From: Bdellovibrionales bacterium
GTDB lineage: Bacteria; Bdellovibrionota; FAC87; UBA2466
Assembly (NCBI GenBank): GCA_005776395.1
Contig: SXPJ01000018.1
Coordinates: 1-44,574 of the forward strand
DNA length: 44,574 nt
Direction: 5' to 3'
This document shows, in pieces, positions 17,444 through 25,525 of the stretch. Each line of letters opens with the position of its first letter. Within the stretch, counting starts at the first letter, position 1. The notes below the pieces were generated by a model, which was not told the origin of the DNA, did not search any database, and saw only the letters and a program-made list of their open reading frames with translations. The translations under genes and the position numbers were made by a program.

Positions 17444-18435
17444 TCTTCCTTTAATTCTCGTCCCATAAGAGACTGTAGAGCTGTGGTAGGGGTGCTGTTC
17501 TCATATAAGATCTGATAAACCTGTTCAGTAATCGGGAGTTCAATACCTGCTTTTTGAGACAATTCATAAGCCGATTTTGCAGTGTAGACCCCTTCAGCGA
17601 CTCCACCCAATTCCTTTTGAATCTGATCTAGTTTTTTACCCTCTCCTAGAAGAACTCCTACTTTTCGATTGCGGCTTAAGGGGCCCGTACAGGTGAGGAT
17701 AAGATCCCCGGTTCCCGCTAATCCTAAGAAAGTAAAGGGATCGGCATGGAAAGCTTTGGCAATTCTCATGATTTCAGTAATGCCTCGATTGATGAGGGCT
17801 GCTTGAGCGTTATAACCCAAATTAAGTCCTGTCACTATGCCGGAGGCGATGGCTATGACATTCTTAAGAGCCCCCGCAAACTCCACACCCACAACATCTC
17901 TCGAGGTATAACTGCGAAAATAGGGGGTGGCTGAGGCCTGTTGAACCTTAACTGCCTCTTCAAGTTTTTGGCTGGCTAAAGTTACAGCTGTAGGAAGTCT
18001 TTTAGCTACCTCTAAGGCAAAGCTCGGTCCCGAGAGGATGGAGTAGATGGCCTCAGGGGCAATTTCATTAAAAATTTCACTCACACGAAGGAGAGTTCCT
18101 ACTTCGATTCCTTTGGAAGTATTGATGATAAGTTTATTTTTAATCAAAGAGGCTAAGGGTTTAAAAACAGTTCGAATCTGTTGCGTGGGAATTGCGCAAA
18201 CAATCCAGTGAGATTCTTTAAGGATTAGTGAAAGATCGGATGAGGCTTTAAGTTTTGGATTTAATTGAATTCCTTTTAAATATTTCGGGTTTTCGTGTTG
18301 GACGTTAATAGCTTTGATAATTTCACTATCTCGTCCCCAAAGGGTAACATCGTGGCCTGCATCAGCAAAAACGTTAGCAAGCCCTGTTCCCCAGCTTCCG
18401 GCCCCCACAACAGCAATTTTCTCGGTTGTTTTCAT
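17437..18435 (-). CDS. gpsA: NAD(P)H-dependent glycerol-3-phosphate dehydrogenase GpsA
   Basis: Reduces dihydroxyacetone phosphate to sn-glycerol-3-phosphate, the substrate of PlsB encoded 10 kb away. 332 residues from the ATG at 18435; an in-frame TTG seven codons upstream is a less likely start. The N-terminal Rossmann motif is GAGSWGTGLA. Further family marks are NTSKGIE, SGPSFALEV, EFAGALKNVIAIASG with the catalytic Lys, and GLAGTGDLILTCTGPLSRNR. It heads the minus-strand group with mfd, overlapping it by 7 bp. Confidence 0.95.
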   Translation of the reverse strand: MKTTEKIAVVGAGSWGTGLANVFADAGHDVTLWGRDSEIIKAINVQHENPKYLKGIQLNPKLKASSDLSLILKESHWIVCAIPTQQIRTVFKPLASLIKNKLIINTSKGIEVGTLLRVSEIFNEIAPEAIYSILSGPSFALEVAKRLPTAVTLASQKLEEAVKVQQASATPYFRSYTSRDVVGVEFAGALKNVIAIASGIVTGLNLGYNAQAALINRGITEIMRIAKAFHADPFTFLGLAGTGDLILTCTGPLSRNRKVGVLLGEGKKLDQIQKELGGVAEGVYTAKSAYELSQKAGIELPITEQVYQILYENSTPTTALQSLMGRELKEEW

Positions 18436-18544
18436 TGCGAGGTATCTTAACTCCAAAAGATAAAAAAATCGTCTTTAAAAGCCCCACCTCAAAAACTTCA
18501 ATCAATCAGTTGGCGTTGCCAAAAGTTGAGCTTATGATCTCTTA

Positions 18545-20140
18545 ATGTTTGACTCGTTGCATGGTTGGGTAAGTTATTTTTTACGTTGGGGCCATCTGAT
18601 TGCCGGAATCTCCTGGATAGGAAGTTCTTTCTATTTTGTTTGGTTAGATAGAGCCCTTACTCTTCCTGAAAAACCTAAAGAGGGGGTCGAGGGGGAGGTG
18701 TGGATGGTTCATAGTGGGGGATTTTACCAAGTAGAGCGTCGAAAAATAGCTCCCGGTCAAATGCCTCAGACCCTTCATTGGTTTAAGTGGGAAGCTGCTT
18801 TCACTTGGATTACGGGTGTGTTGCTTATGGCAGTTGTTTATTATGCCGGCGGTGGAGCCCTTCTGTTTGATGCGGGTGACAACTTTTCAAATGTTTCTCA
18901 AGCGATAGGTTTCTCGCTTTTGGTTTTACCTTTGTCTTGGCTTATTTACGATGGGCTTTGGAATTCTTCATTGGGAAAAAACACAAAAGCTGCCACTAGT
19001 ATCTCTTTTGTGTTGATGATGGGATTAGTTTACGGCCTTTCAAAATTTTTTGGCGGGCGTGCAGCTTACATGCACGTGGGAGCTGTCTTTGGCACTATTA
19101 TGGTGGCTAATGTATGGATGAGAATTTTGCCTGCTCAGCAGAAGATGATCGATGCGACTCAAGAGGGAAGACAACCTGACTTTACTTTAAGCGGAAAAGC
19201 TAAGCTTCGTTCTATTCACAATAGTTATCTAACCCTTCCTGTTCTTTTTTTAATGCTGAGTAACCACTACCCGATGACCTACGGAAGTGAAAAAAGTGTA
19301 GCGATTCTTCTTCTTCTTTTTGTTCTTGGCGCAGCTATTAGACACTATAAGATCACTAAGGAAAAAGTGGGATTTTTACCCCCTCTTTTAATTGTGGGAT
19401 CTCTTGCGGCCTTGGCCTATTTAACTCTTGAGAGAAAACCATCCCTTGAGAAATCTTCTGATTTGATCCCTTCTCAAGTTGAATCAGTACCTACTAGTTT
19501 CGTAGAACTATCTCAAACCGGAACGATTCATGCGGGGGTTAAATTCACAGGAACTGTTCCTCTTGCTAAAAAGATCTTTGTAACCCCTGAGTGTGTAGCA
19601 GCGAATAGCAAACCGCTCATGACTGAAACACTCATAGCTCAAAATGGGCGTCTTCAAAATGTATTTATTTGGATTAGTCGAGGGCTTGAAGCGAAAACAT
19701 TTCCAACTCCTACTAAGGAGGTCATTATCGATCAAAGAGAATGCGCCTATCGACCCCATGTGATTGGGGTTCAGGTGGGGCAGCCCGTTACCTTTTTAAA
19801 TAGCGACGCTTTTCTTCACAATATTCACTCGATGGCCAAGGAGAATGATAAATTTAATGTCAGTCTCGTCAACAAGAGCCAGAGAATTACACGCAAACTC
19901 ATGAAGCCTGAAATCATGCTGAGATCTAAATGCGATATCCATCCGTGGATGATGGGATATATCGGTGTGGTTTCTCATCCCTATTTTGGCGTTACCCATG
20001 AAAAAGGGGAAGTGACTTTAGTTCAAGTTCCTGCGGGTTCTTATACGGTATCCGCCTGGCATGAAACCCTGGGAATTAAGACCCAGGAATTAGAAGTTTC
20101 TGCCAAGGGAAATGTGAATGTGGAGTTTTCTTTTCCCTAA
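18545..20140 (+). CDS. puuD: PuuD-like membrane urate hydroxylase fused to an amicyanin-like cupredoxin domain
   Basis: 531 residues. Residues 1-300 match the membrane domain of PuuD urate oxidases (GWVSYFLRWGHLIAGISWIGSSFYFVWLD at the start, about eight hydrophobic segments), which oxidise urate to 5-hydroxyisourate. Known PuuD proteins carry a C-terminal cytochrome c; here there is no CXXCH. Instead residues about 325-531 form a cupredoxin-like domain with H425 in an HNIH motif, then C463, H466 and M469. The Cys-x2-His-x2-Met spacing and the HNxH motif match the blue-copper site of amicyanin. The domain would accept electrons on the outer face of the membrane. The gene begins the uricolytic operon; no strong ribosome-binding site precedes its ATG. 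Membrane-domain identity is strong, the copper role inferred. Confidence 0.88.
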   Translation: MFDSLHGWVSYFLRWGHLIAGISWIGSSFYFVWLDRALTLPEKPKEGVEGEVWMVHSGGFYQVERRKIAPGQMPQTLHWFKWEAAFTWITGVLLMAVVYYAGGGALLFDAGDNFSNVSQAIGFSLLVLPLSWLIYDGLWNSSLGKNTKAATSISFVLMMGLVYGLSKFFGGRAAYMHVGAVFGTIMVANVWMRILPAQQKMIDATQEGRQPDFTLSGKAKLRSIHNSYLTLPVLFLMLSNHYPMTYGSEKSVAILLLLFVLGAAIRHYKITKEKVGFLPPLLIVGSLAALAYLTLERKPSLEKSSDLIPSQVESVPTSFVELSQTGTIHAGVKFTGTVPLAKKIFVTPECVAANSKPLMTETLIAQNGRLQNVFIWISRGLEAKTFPTPTKEVIIDQRECAYRPHVIGVQVGQPVTFLNSDAFLHNIHSMAKENDKFNVSLVNKSQRITRKLMKPEIMLRSKCDIHPWMMGYIGVVSHPYFGVTHEKGEVTLVQVPAGSYTVSAWHETLGIKTQELEVSAKGNVNVEFSFP

Positions 20141-20145
20141 AGAGG
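20141..20145 (+). promoter_or_regulatory. Ribosome-binding site supporting start 20157
   Basis: AGAGG directly after the puuD stop codon lies 11 nt before ATG 20157. It supports that start over an upstream in-frame ATG at 20118 that lies inside puuD. Confidence 0.6.
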
Positions 20146-20156
20146 TGTTTAGCGAA

Positions 20157-21506
20157 ATGAGATTAGCGATTAAAAGTCGATCTGTTCTTTTACCTCAAGA
20201 GGGAATTTCCTTATCCTCTTTGAGGCCGGCTGTTCTCTATATTAAGAATGGAAAGATAGAACAAATTTCAGGTGAACTTGATCCAAAATTTACTGGTGAA
20301 GTGATTGATGTCGCAAGTGATGTAGTGATGCCAGGCCTTTGTGACACTCATGTGCACATGAATGAGCCGGGGCGAACGGAATGGGAGGGAATTGAGACTG
20401 CAACGAGAGCTGCTGCTGCGGGTGGAATTACGACCTTGGTGGATATGCCTTTAAATTCTATTCCCCCGACCACCACGGTGGAGGCTCTTCAGTTAAAGCG
20501 TGCTTTAGCTAAAAAAACTGCTTTTGTGGATTATGGATTTTGGGGTGGGGTCATTTCCGGAAACAAACAAGAGCTAGAACCACTTATTGAAAAAGGAATT
20601 TTAGGTTTTAAAGCTTTTATGATCGATTCAGGCGTTCCCGAATTTCCGATGGCCTCTGAAAAGGTGATTCGAGAAAGTCTCCCTATTTTGGCTAAATACG
20701 GAGTTCCTCTTTTGGTTCATGCGGAACTTGAGAGTCCAGTTCAGATGAAAAACTCTTCTGTTCGGAGTTATTCCAATTATTTAGCTTCAAGGCCTCAGAA
20801 GTGGGAGGTCGATGCGATTCGATTGATGATTCAGTTAGCTGAAGAATACGGTGCTCATGTTCATATCGTGCATTTGTCAGCAGCTGAGGCTTTAAGTGAA
20901 ATTGAAAAGGCCAAGGCTAAGAAGATTTTAATTTCAGCAGAGACCTGTCCTCATTATCTTACACTTAAATCGGAAGAGATTTCCGATGGAGCAACCCACT
21001 TTAAGTGTGCTCCTCCCATTCGTGAAAATGATAATCGAGAGAAACTTTGGGAAGGGTTAAATCGTGGAACTATTAATTTTATAGTTTCTGATCACTCACC
21101 CTGTACCCCTCAATTAAAAAAGATGGAGTTAGGAAATTTCAAAGAGGCTTGGGGGGGGATTGCAGGTCTTCAGTTTAGTCTGCCTGTGATCTGGACCGAG
21201 ATGGTAAGTCGAGGGCTCACTTTAGAATATTTATCTAACTTGATGGCTCAATCGACGACTCAATTTCTTAAAATAAAAGGGAAGAGTGGAAAGATTGAAG
21301 TGGGAATGGATGCGGATCTTGTGGTTTGGGATCCTGAAGCACTCTTTACTTTCAATGAATCGCAGATTTATCATCGTCATAAGGTGACCCCGTATCTAGG
21401 AAAAAAATTACAAGGCATAGTGAAGAAGACCTTTGTTCGTGGTCAATGTGTTTACGATTTGGGAAAATTCACAGGCCCCTTAGGCCAAGAGGTTTCACGA
21501 TTATAG
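20157..21506 (+). CDS. allB: Allantoinase
   Basis: Hydrolyses allantoin to allantoate in the cytoplasm. 449 residues from the ATG at 20157. This is a cyclic amidohydrolase: the metal-binding DTHVHMNEPGRTEWEG is followed by AAAAGGITTLVDMPLNS, then GFKAFM with the lysine expected to be carbamylated, HAE and HIVHLSA histidines, and the C-terminal metal ligand in SDHSP. These fix it as allantoinase rather than dihydroorotase or hydantoinase. It follows puuD by 16 bp. Its TAG stop lies inside the left arm of the repeat element at 21502-21667, so the natural C-terminus may have been altered by that insertion. Confidence 0.93.
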   Translation: MRLAIKSRSVLLPQEGISLSSLRPAVLYIKNGKIEQISGELDPKFTGEVIDVASDVVMPGLCDTHVHMNEPGRTEWEGIETATRAAAAGGITTLVDMPLNSIPPTTTVEALQLKRALAKKTAFVDYGFWGGVISGNKQELEPLIEKGILGFKAFMIDSGVPEFPMASEKVIRESLPILAKYGVPLLVHAELESPVQMKNSSVRSYSNYLASRPQKWEVDAIRLMIQLAEEYGAHVHIVHLSAAEALSEIEKAKAKKILISAETCPHYLTLKSEEISDGATHFKCAPPIRENDNREKLWEGLNRGTINFIVSDHSPCTPQLKKMELGNFKEAWGGIAGLQFSLPVIWTEMVSRGLTLEYLSNLMAQSTTQFLKIKGKSGKIEVGMDADLVVWDPEALFTFNESQIYHRHKVTPYLGKKLQGIVKKTFVRGQCVYDLGKFTGPLGQEVSRL

Positions 21507-21667
21507 CACTCATCAGTTAATCCCGTACCAGATCGGTGAGTTGATTTTGGGTGGCAAAGCGAGATGCGCCGACAACCGTGTACTCTTGGTACTCGTAGGA
21601 GGCGCAACAAAGCTTTGCTACAAAAGCAACCGCCCAGCGGGTGCGAGATTAACTGATTAGTGCTATA
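21502..21667. repeat. 166-bp nested inverted-repeat element (MITE-like)
   Basis: Outer arms 21502-21522 and 21647-21667 are complementary over 21 bp with one mismatch. Inside, 21551-21560 pairs with 21612-21621 (one mismatch) and 21565-21570 with 21601-21606, with GTAC at 21580-21583 and 21589-21592 at the tip. TA dinucleotides flank both ends, as in IS630/Tc1-type insertions that duplicate TA. There is no coding capacity. It lies between allB and the allantoicase gene, and its left arm contains the allB stop codon. It could be a non-autonomous transposable element or a structured RNA affecting the operon mRNA. Confidence 0.7.
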
Positions 21668-21678
21668 TAGAAAGAGTT

Positions 21679-21683
21679 GGAGA
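21679..21683 (+). promoter_or_regulatory. Ribosome-binding site fixing the allantoicase start
   Basis: GGAGA, 5 nt before ATG 21689, overlaps an in-frame TTG at 21677 and therefore argues against that earlier start. Confidence 0.7.
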
Positions 21684-21688
21684 GAAAA

Positions 21689-22723
21689 ATGGAATCACAT
21701 ACAAATTCAACAAACCCATTTCAGCATTTGATTGATCTCGCTTCTGAGCGGTTAGGCGGAAAAGCCCTTCTTACAAACGATGATTTTTTTGCTCCTAAAA
21801 GTAATTTGGTTAAAGCTATTGAGCCCATTTTTATTCCAGGCAAATACACTCTTAAAGGAAAATGGATGGATGGCTGGGAGTCACGAAGAAGAAGAGTCCC
21901 TGGATATGACTGGTGTATTGTGAAATTGGGAGTGCCGGGTAAGATTCAAGGCGTTAACTTGAATACAGCCTTTTTCACTGGGAATTATCCTGAACATTTT
22001 TCTTTAGAAGCTCTCTATTGCCCCAAAGTTGAAACGCCTACGAGCCTAACTAAATCAAAAGTCCAATGGGTGGAACTCATTCCAAAGACCTCTCTTAAAG
22101 GAGATAGCCATAATTTTTTTCCAGCCACTAATGATAAGGCTTGGACCCATGTTCGACTCAATATTTTTCCGGATGGAGGAGTTGCAAGACTTCGAGTTTA
22201 CGGAACTGTGACGCCCAATTGGGAGAGATTAAAAAAATCTAAAACTCCAATTGATCTTGCGGCGATTTCTCATGGGGCTCAAGTCATTACTTGTAATGAT
22301 AATCATTACGGTCGAATGGAGAACTTAATTCTTCCTGGGAAAGCTCTCAATATGGGAGATGGGTGGGAAACAAAAAGAAAAAGAGTCCCCGGACACGATT
22401 GGATTATTGTTAAGTTAGGAGCTACGGGATCGGTTCGAAAGATTGAAGTTGATACCCAGTTTTTCAAAGGAAATTATCCCGATACCTGCTCAATTGAGGG
22501 ATGTTATTATCCCAAAAGAGATTTGAAACCAGAAGATTTCTCTAAGTCTCGAGATCTCAAATGGGTTGAGCTTTTGCCGCAAACAAAACTTAAGGCGCAT
22601 CACAGCCATTTTTTTGATAAAGTTTTGACAGCGGCAGCTAAAGAGGGAAGTTTTGATTATCTTCGACTTAATATTTTCCCTGATGGAGGGGTGAGTCGAC
22701 TTAGAGTCTATGGATTTGCCTAA
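21689..22723 (+). CDS. alc: Allantoicase
   Basis: Hydrolyses allantoate to ureidoglycolate and urea. 344 residues with two homologous halves, as in known allantoicases. The first repeat has GWESRRRRVPGYDW and the second GWETKRKRVPGHDW, each followed by a VKLG strand, an FFxGNYP motif and NIFPDGGVxRLRVYG. Both halves are complete. It is the third gene of the uricolytic operon, lies just after the MITE-like element, and ends 2 bp before the next ATG. Confidence 0.95.
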   Translation: MESHTNSTNPFQHLIDLASERLGGKALLTNDDFFAPKSNLVKAIEPIFIPGKYTLKGKWMDGWESRRRRVPGYDWCIVKLGVPGKIQGVNLNTAFFTGNYPEHFSLEALYCPKVETPTSLTKSKVQWVELIPKTSLKGDSHNFFPATNDKAWTHVRLNIFPDGGVARLRVYGTVTPNWERLKKSKTPIDLAAISHGAQVITCNDNHYGRMENLILPGKALNMGDGWETKRKRVPGHDWIIVKLGATGSVRKIEVDTQFFKGNYPDTCSIEGCYYPKRDLKPEDFSKSRDLKWVELLPQTKLKAHHSHFFDKVLTAAAKEGSFDYLRLNIFPDGGVSRLRVYGFA

Positions 22724-22725
22724 AA

Positions 22726-23241
22726 ATGAACCCATTAACACTGCAACAATTTAATTGTCTTTCTAAAGAAGAGGCTATTGAAGCTCTAACTTACTGTTGT
22801 GGGGCATCTCATTGGGCCTCTAAAATCGAGAGGCTTCGCCCCTTTAAAAGTATAAAGAGCCTTGTAGAGAATTCTGCGAGAATTTGGAGTGAACTTTCAG
22901 AAAAAGACTGGAAAGAGGCTTTTACTCATCACCCTAAAATTGGGGATTTAGAATCTTTAAAGAAAACATTTGCCTCTACTCGAGATTGGGCTCAGCAAGA
23001 GCAGCAAGCAAGCCAAGGAGCTTCTATTTCTGTATTGCAAGCACTTGCTTTGGGGAACCAAACCTACGAGAATCGATTCGGATATATTTTTATCGTTTGT
23101 GCGACTGGAAAATCGGCTAATGAGATGCTAAGCCTTCTTGAGGGGAGACTTAAAAATGATCCGAAGCTTGAAATTACCCTTGCAGCAAAAGAACAGGAAA
23201 AGATCACTAAGATTCGATTGGAGAAGTTAATTCATGAATAA
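22726..23241 (+). CDS. uraD: 2-oxo-4-hydroxy-4-carboxy-5-ureidoimidazoline (OHCU) decarboxylase
   Basis: Converts OHCU to S-allantoin. 171 residues, the typical length. The signature HPKIGD (near residue 64) contains the catalytic His, and NRFGYIFIVCATGKSANEML is the family's C-terminal motif. No clear ribosome-binding site precedes the ATG, which is 2 bp after the allantoicase stop, so translation is probably coupled. It overlaps the next gene by 8 bp. Confidence 0.93.
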   Translation: MNPLTLQQFNCLSKEEAIEALTYCCGASHWASKIERLRPFKSIKSLVENSARIWSELSEKDWKEAFTHHPKIGDLESLKKTFASTRDWAQQEQQASQGASISVLQALALGNQTYENRFGYIFIVCATGKSANEMLSLLEGRLKNDPKLEITLAAKEQEKITKIRLEKLIHE

Positions 23242-23581
23242 ACTGAGCCCTATTACCACTCATGTACTTGATGTGAGTTGTGGAAAACCTGCAGCTAATA
23301 TTTCCTGTAAGCTCGAGAGATTGAACTCACAATCTCAGTGGGAAAAGATCGGTGAGGGGGTCACTAATCAAGATGGAAGAGTAGACACTTTGCTGTCTTC
23401 ACCTATTAATAAAGGGATTTATCGGATTGAGTTTTTAACAAAACCTTATTTCGAGCAGAAAAAAACAAATTCATTTTATCCTTCGGTGACGGTTCATTTT
23501 GAGATTGTCTCACCCGAAGAGCACTATCATGTTCCCTTACTTTTAAGTCCTTATGGCTATTCAACTTATCGAGGAAGCTGA
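23234..23581 (+). CDS. uraH: 5-hydroxyisourate hydrolase (transthyretin-like)
   Basis: Hydrolyses 5-hydroxyisourate, the product of the urate hydroxylase, to OHCU. 115 residues, full length. The family's N-terminal ITTHVLDVSCGKPA with the catalytic His and its C-terminal YRGS tetrapeptide are both present; HYHVPLLLSPYGYSTYRGS is the classical ending. The gene overlaps uraD by 8 bp, fitting consecutive steps of the pathway. No signal peptide is seen, so it acts in the cytoplasm. Confidence 0.96.
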   Translation: MNKLSPITTHVLDVSCGKPAANISCKLERLNSQSQWEKIGEGVTNQDGRVDTLLSSPINKGIYRIEFLTKPYFEQKKTNSFYPSVTVHFEIVSPEEHYHVPLLLSPYGYSTYRGS

Positions 23582-23586
23582 TACTT

Positions 23587-24936
23587 ATGAAAACTACATT
23601 CACTCAAGACTCTCTTGGCCCCATTACCTCTAGTTTACATTCGGCAAATCAGAGGTTTTTAAAGTTGTATCCTGGAATGACTCATGATCGCCAGCCGGTT
23701 CATACGGTCTATGGGGGGGCTCAGATCTTTTCGAGTGATACGGCAAAAAAGATGAGTGGTGTTGCAGTTAGAAATCTTAAAGAGTATGCGCCCAATGCTA
23801 AATCTCTTATGAAAGCCTTAGGCGAAGAAAAGGCCGACATTGAACTGTGGTCTAAGATATACTTTCGAGTCATTAAAAAGTTAGAGGACGAGGCAGTTGA
23901 AGATTTTCGCATTGATTATGAGGACGGTTACGGAACCCGTCCAGATGCTGAAGAGGATGGACACGCTGAAAGTGGGGCTTTAGAGGTTGCCAAAGGGATA
24001 GCTCAAGGTTCGTTGCCCCCTTTTATTGGAATTCGGATTAAGCCTTTTTCTGAAGAATGCTATGCACGAAGTATTCGAACTCTAGATATTTTTCTCTCTA
24101 CTTTATTGAGTCAAACTTCCGGGAAGTTACCGCTTAAGTTTGTGGTGACACTTCCTAAAGTTACTCATCAAGAGCAATGTGCAGCTTTAGTTCAGCTTTT
24201 TGAGGTCTTGGAAAAACAATATAAGTTACCTATAGGAACTTTAAAATTTGAATTTATGGTCGAAACGACCCAATCAATTTTAAATGCCGAAGGGAGTTCC
24301 CCTTTAAGAAGTTTTGTAGAGGCTGGAAAAGGGCGATGTACAGGGGCTCATTTTGGAACTTACGATTATACGGCTGGGTGTGGGATAACAGCGCACTATC
24401 AAACGATGATTAACCCAGTTTGTGATTTTGCCAAACATGTAATGCAAGTTTCATTAATGGGAACGCCAGTTTTACTCTCGGATGGAGCGACTAATGTGAT
24501 GCCGGTGGGGCCTCATCGAGCTTTAGAAGGTAAGCCTTTGAGTTTAGATCAGATCCAAGAAAACCAAGCGGTTGTCCATCGAGCCTGGAAGTTAAGCTAT
24601 GATCATATTCGTCATTCCTTAGCGACCGGTTTTTACCAAGGATGGGATCTTCATCCAGCACAACTTCCCGTTCGATATGCTGCAACTTATGCCTTTTTCT
24701 TAGAAACTCTCAATTCGGCTTCAGATCGACTTAAAGGATTTGTGGAAAAAGCAGCTAAAGCCACTTTGTTAGGAGATGTCTTTGATGATGCCGCGACGGG
24801 TCAGGGGCTTTTAAACTTTTTTTTAAGAGCTTTAAGCTGTGGGGCCATCACCTCTGAAGAGGCTTTAAAGACGGGGCTTTCTATTGAAGAGATCCAAAGT
24901 CGATCTTTTATGAAAATTTTGGAACGACGAAGGTAA
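23587..24936 (+). CDS. CitE/HpcH-fold aldolase-like protein (DUF6986 type), possible glyoxylate-consuming enzyme
   Basis: 449 residues, cytoplasmic. The layout follows the citrate lyase beta/malyl-CoA lyase/malate synthase superfamily: an IDYEDGYG block (110-116), GIRIKPF (148-153), E226 in FMVETTQ and D260 in GTYDYTA, the last two being the expected Mg ligands. I recall this group as DUF6986, often mislabelled phosphoenolpyruvate kinase and found beside allantoin genes in actinobacteria. Its place at the end of a uricolytic operon, 5 bp after uraH, suggests it condenses glyoxylate from ureidoglycolate with an acyl-CoA. That reaction is inference. Confidence 0.75.
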   Translation: MKTTFTQDSLGPITSSLHSANQRFLKLYPGMTHDRQPVHTVYGGAQIFSSDTAKKMSGVAVRNLKEYAPNAKSLMKALGEEKADIELWSKIYFRVIKKLEDEAVEDFRIDYEDGYGTRPDAEEDGHAESGALEVAKGIAQGSLPPFIGIRIKPFSEECYARSIRTLDIFLSTLLSQTSGKLPLKFVVTLPKVTHQEQCAALVQLFEVLEKQYKLPIGTLKFEFMVETTQSILNAEGSSPLRSFVEAGKGRCTGAHFGTYDYTAGCGITAHYQTMINPVCDFAKHVMQVSLMGTPVLLSDGATNVMPVGPHRALEGKPLSLDQIQENQAVVHRAWKLSYDHIRHSLATGFYQGWDLHPAQLPVRYAATYAFFLETLNSASDRLKGFVEKAAKATLLGDVFDDAATGQGLLNFFLRALSCGAITSEEALKTGLSIEEIQSRSFMKILERRR

Positions 24937-24964
24937 GATCCTCATTTTTCGGCCACTTACTTTC

Positions 24965-24993
24965 TTGACAATTAAGCTATTCGACAATAATTT
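24965..24993 (+). promoter_or_regulatory. Promoter for the complex I operon
   Basis: A perfect -35 TTGACA (24965-24970), a 17-bp spacer and TAATTT (24988-24993) lie about 130 bp before nuoA. A second, perfect -10 TATAAT at 25008-25013 could serve an alternative start but lacks a -35 box. The 184-bp gap after the uricolytic operon shows no terminator hairpin. Confidence 0.55.
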
Positions 24994-25120
24994 TTGCGTC
25001 GACATTTTATAATTTCAAATACTTATGTGACTTTTTTGTCGTTTTAAACGGCGAAAAACAACAACGAAAGACGAGTAACATTTTTACTGTCACAGGAAAT
25101 AGATAGAGGTTACTGCTACC

Positions 25121-25525
25121 GTGGAGACGGGATACATCACAGCTTTTTGGTTTATCATCATATCCGCATTAACCGTTCCCTTAATGTTGGGAGTGGGTTA
25201 TCTGCTTCGTCCTAAGAGTAAGGTTACCCGTAGAAAAATGACCTCCTATGAGTGTGGTGAAGAGCCGGTAGGTTCGGCCTGGGTTAAGTTCAATATTCGA
25301 TTTTATATGGTTGCGATTGTTTTTATTATTTTTGATGTAGAGATGGCAGCTATTTTTCCAGTGGCCACTGTTTTTAAAGAGTCCATTGCAAATGGAACTG
25401 TGGCTTTAGTCTTTAGTGAAATTTTTCTTTTTGTGGCCCTTCTTTTAATTGGTTTGATTTACTGTTGGGTCCGTGGAGACTTGGAGTGGGTAAAAGGCGT
25501 AACTAAGTTCGCCCCCAATAAATAA
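25121..25525 (+). CDS. nuoA: NADH-quinone oxidoreductase subunit A, set 1
   Basis: Complex I membrane-arm subunit at the junction with the peripheral arm. 134 residues, three membrane helices. The loop SYECGEEP contains the conserved Cys of subunit A, and FIIFDVEMA in the second helix carries the conserved acidic pair. A GTG start with AGAGG at 25105-25109 (11 nt spacing) is used. It is the first of seven set 1 genes; its stop shares one base with the nuoH start (TAATG). Confidence 0.95.
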   Translation: METGYITAFWFIIISALTVPLMLGVGYLLRPKSKVTRRKMTSYECGEEPVGSAWVKFNIRFYMVAIVFIIFDVEMAAIFPVATVFKESIANGTVALVFSEIFLFVALLLIGLIYCWVRGDLEWVKGVTKFAPNK

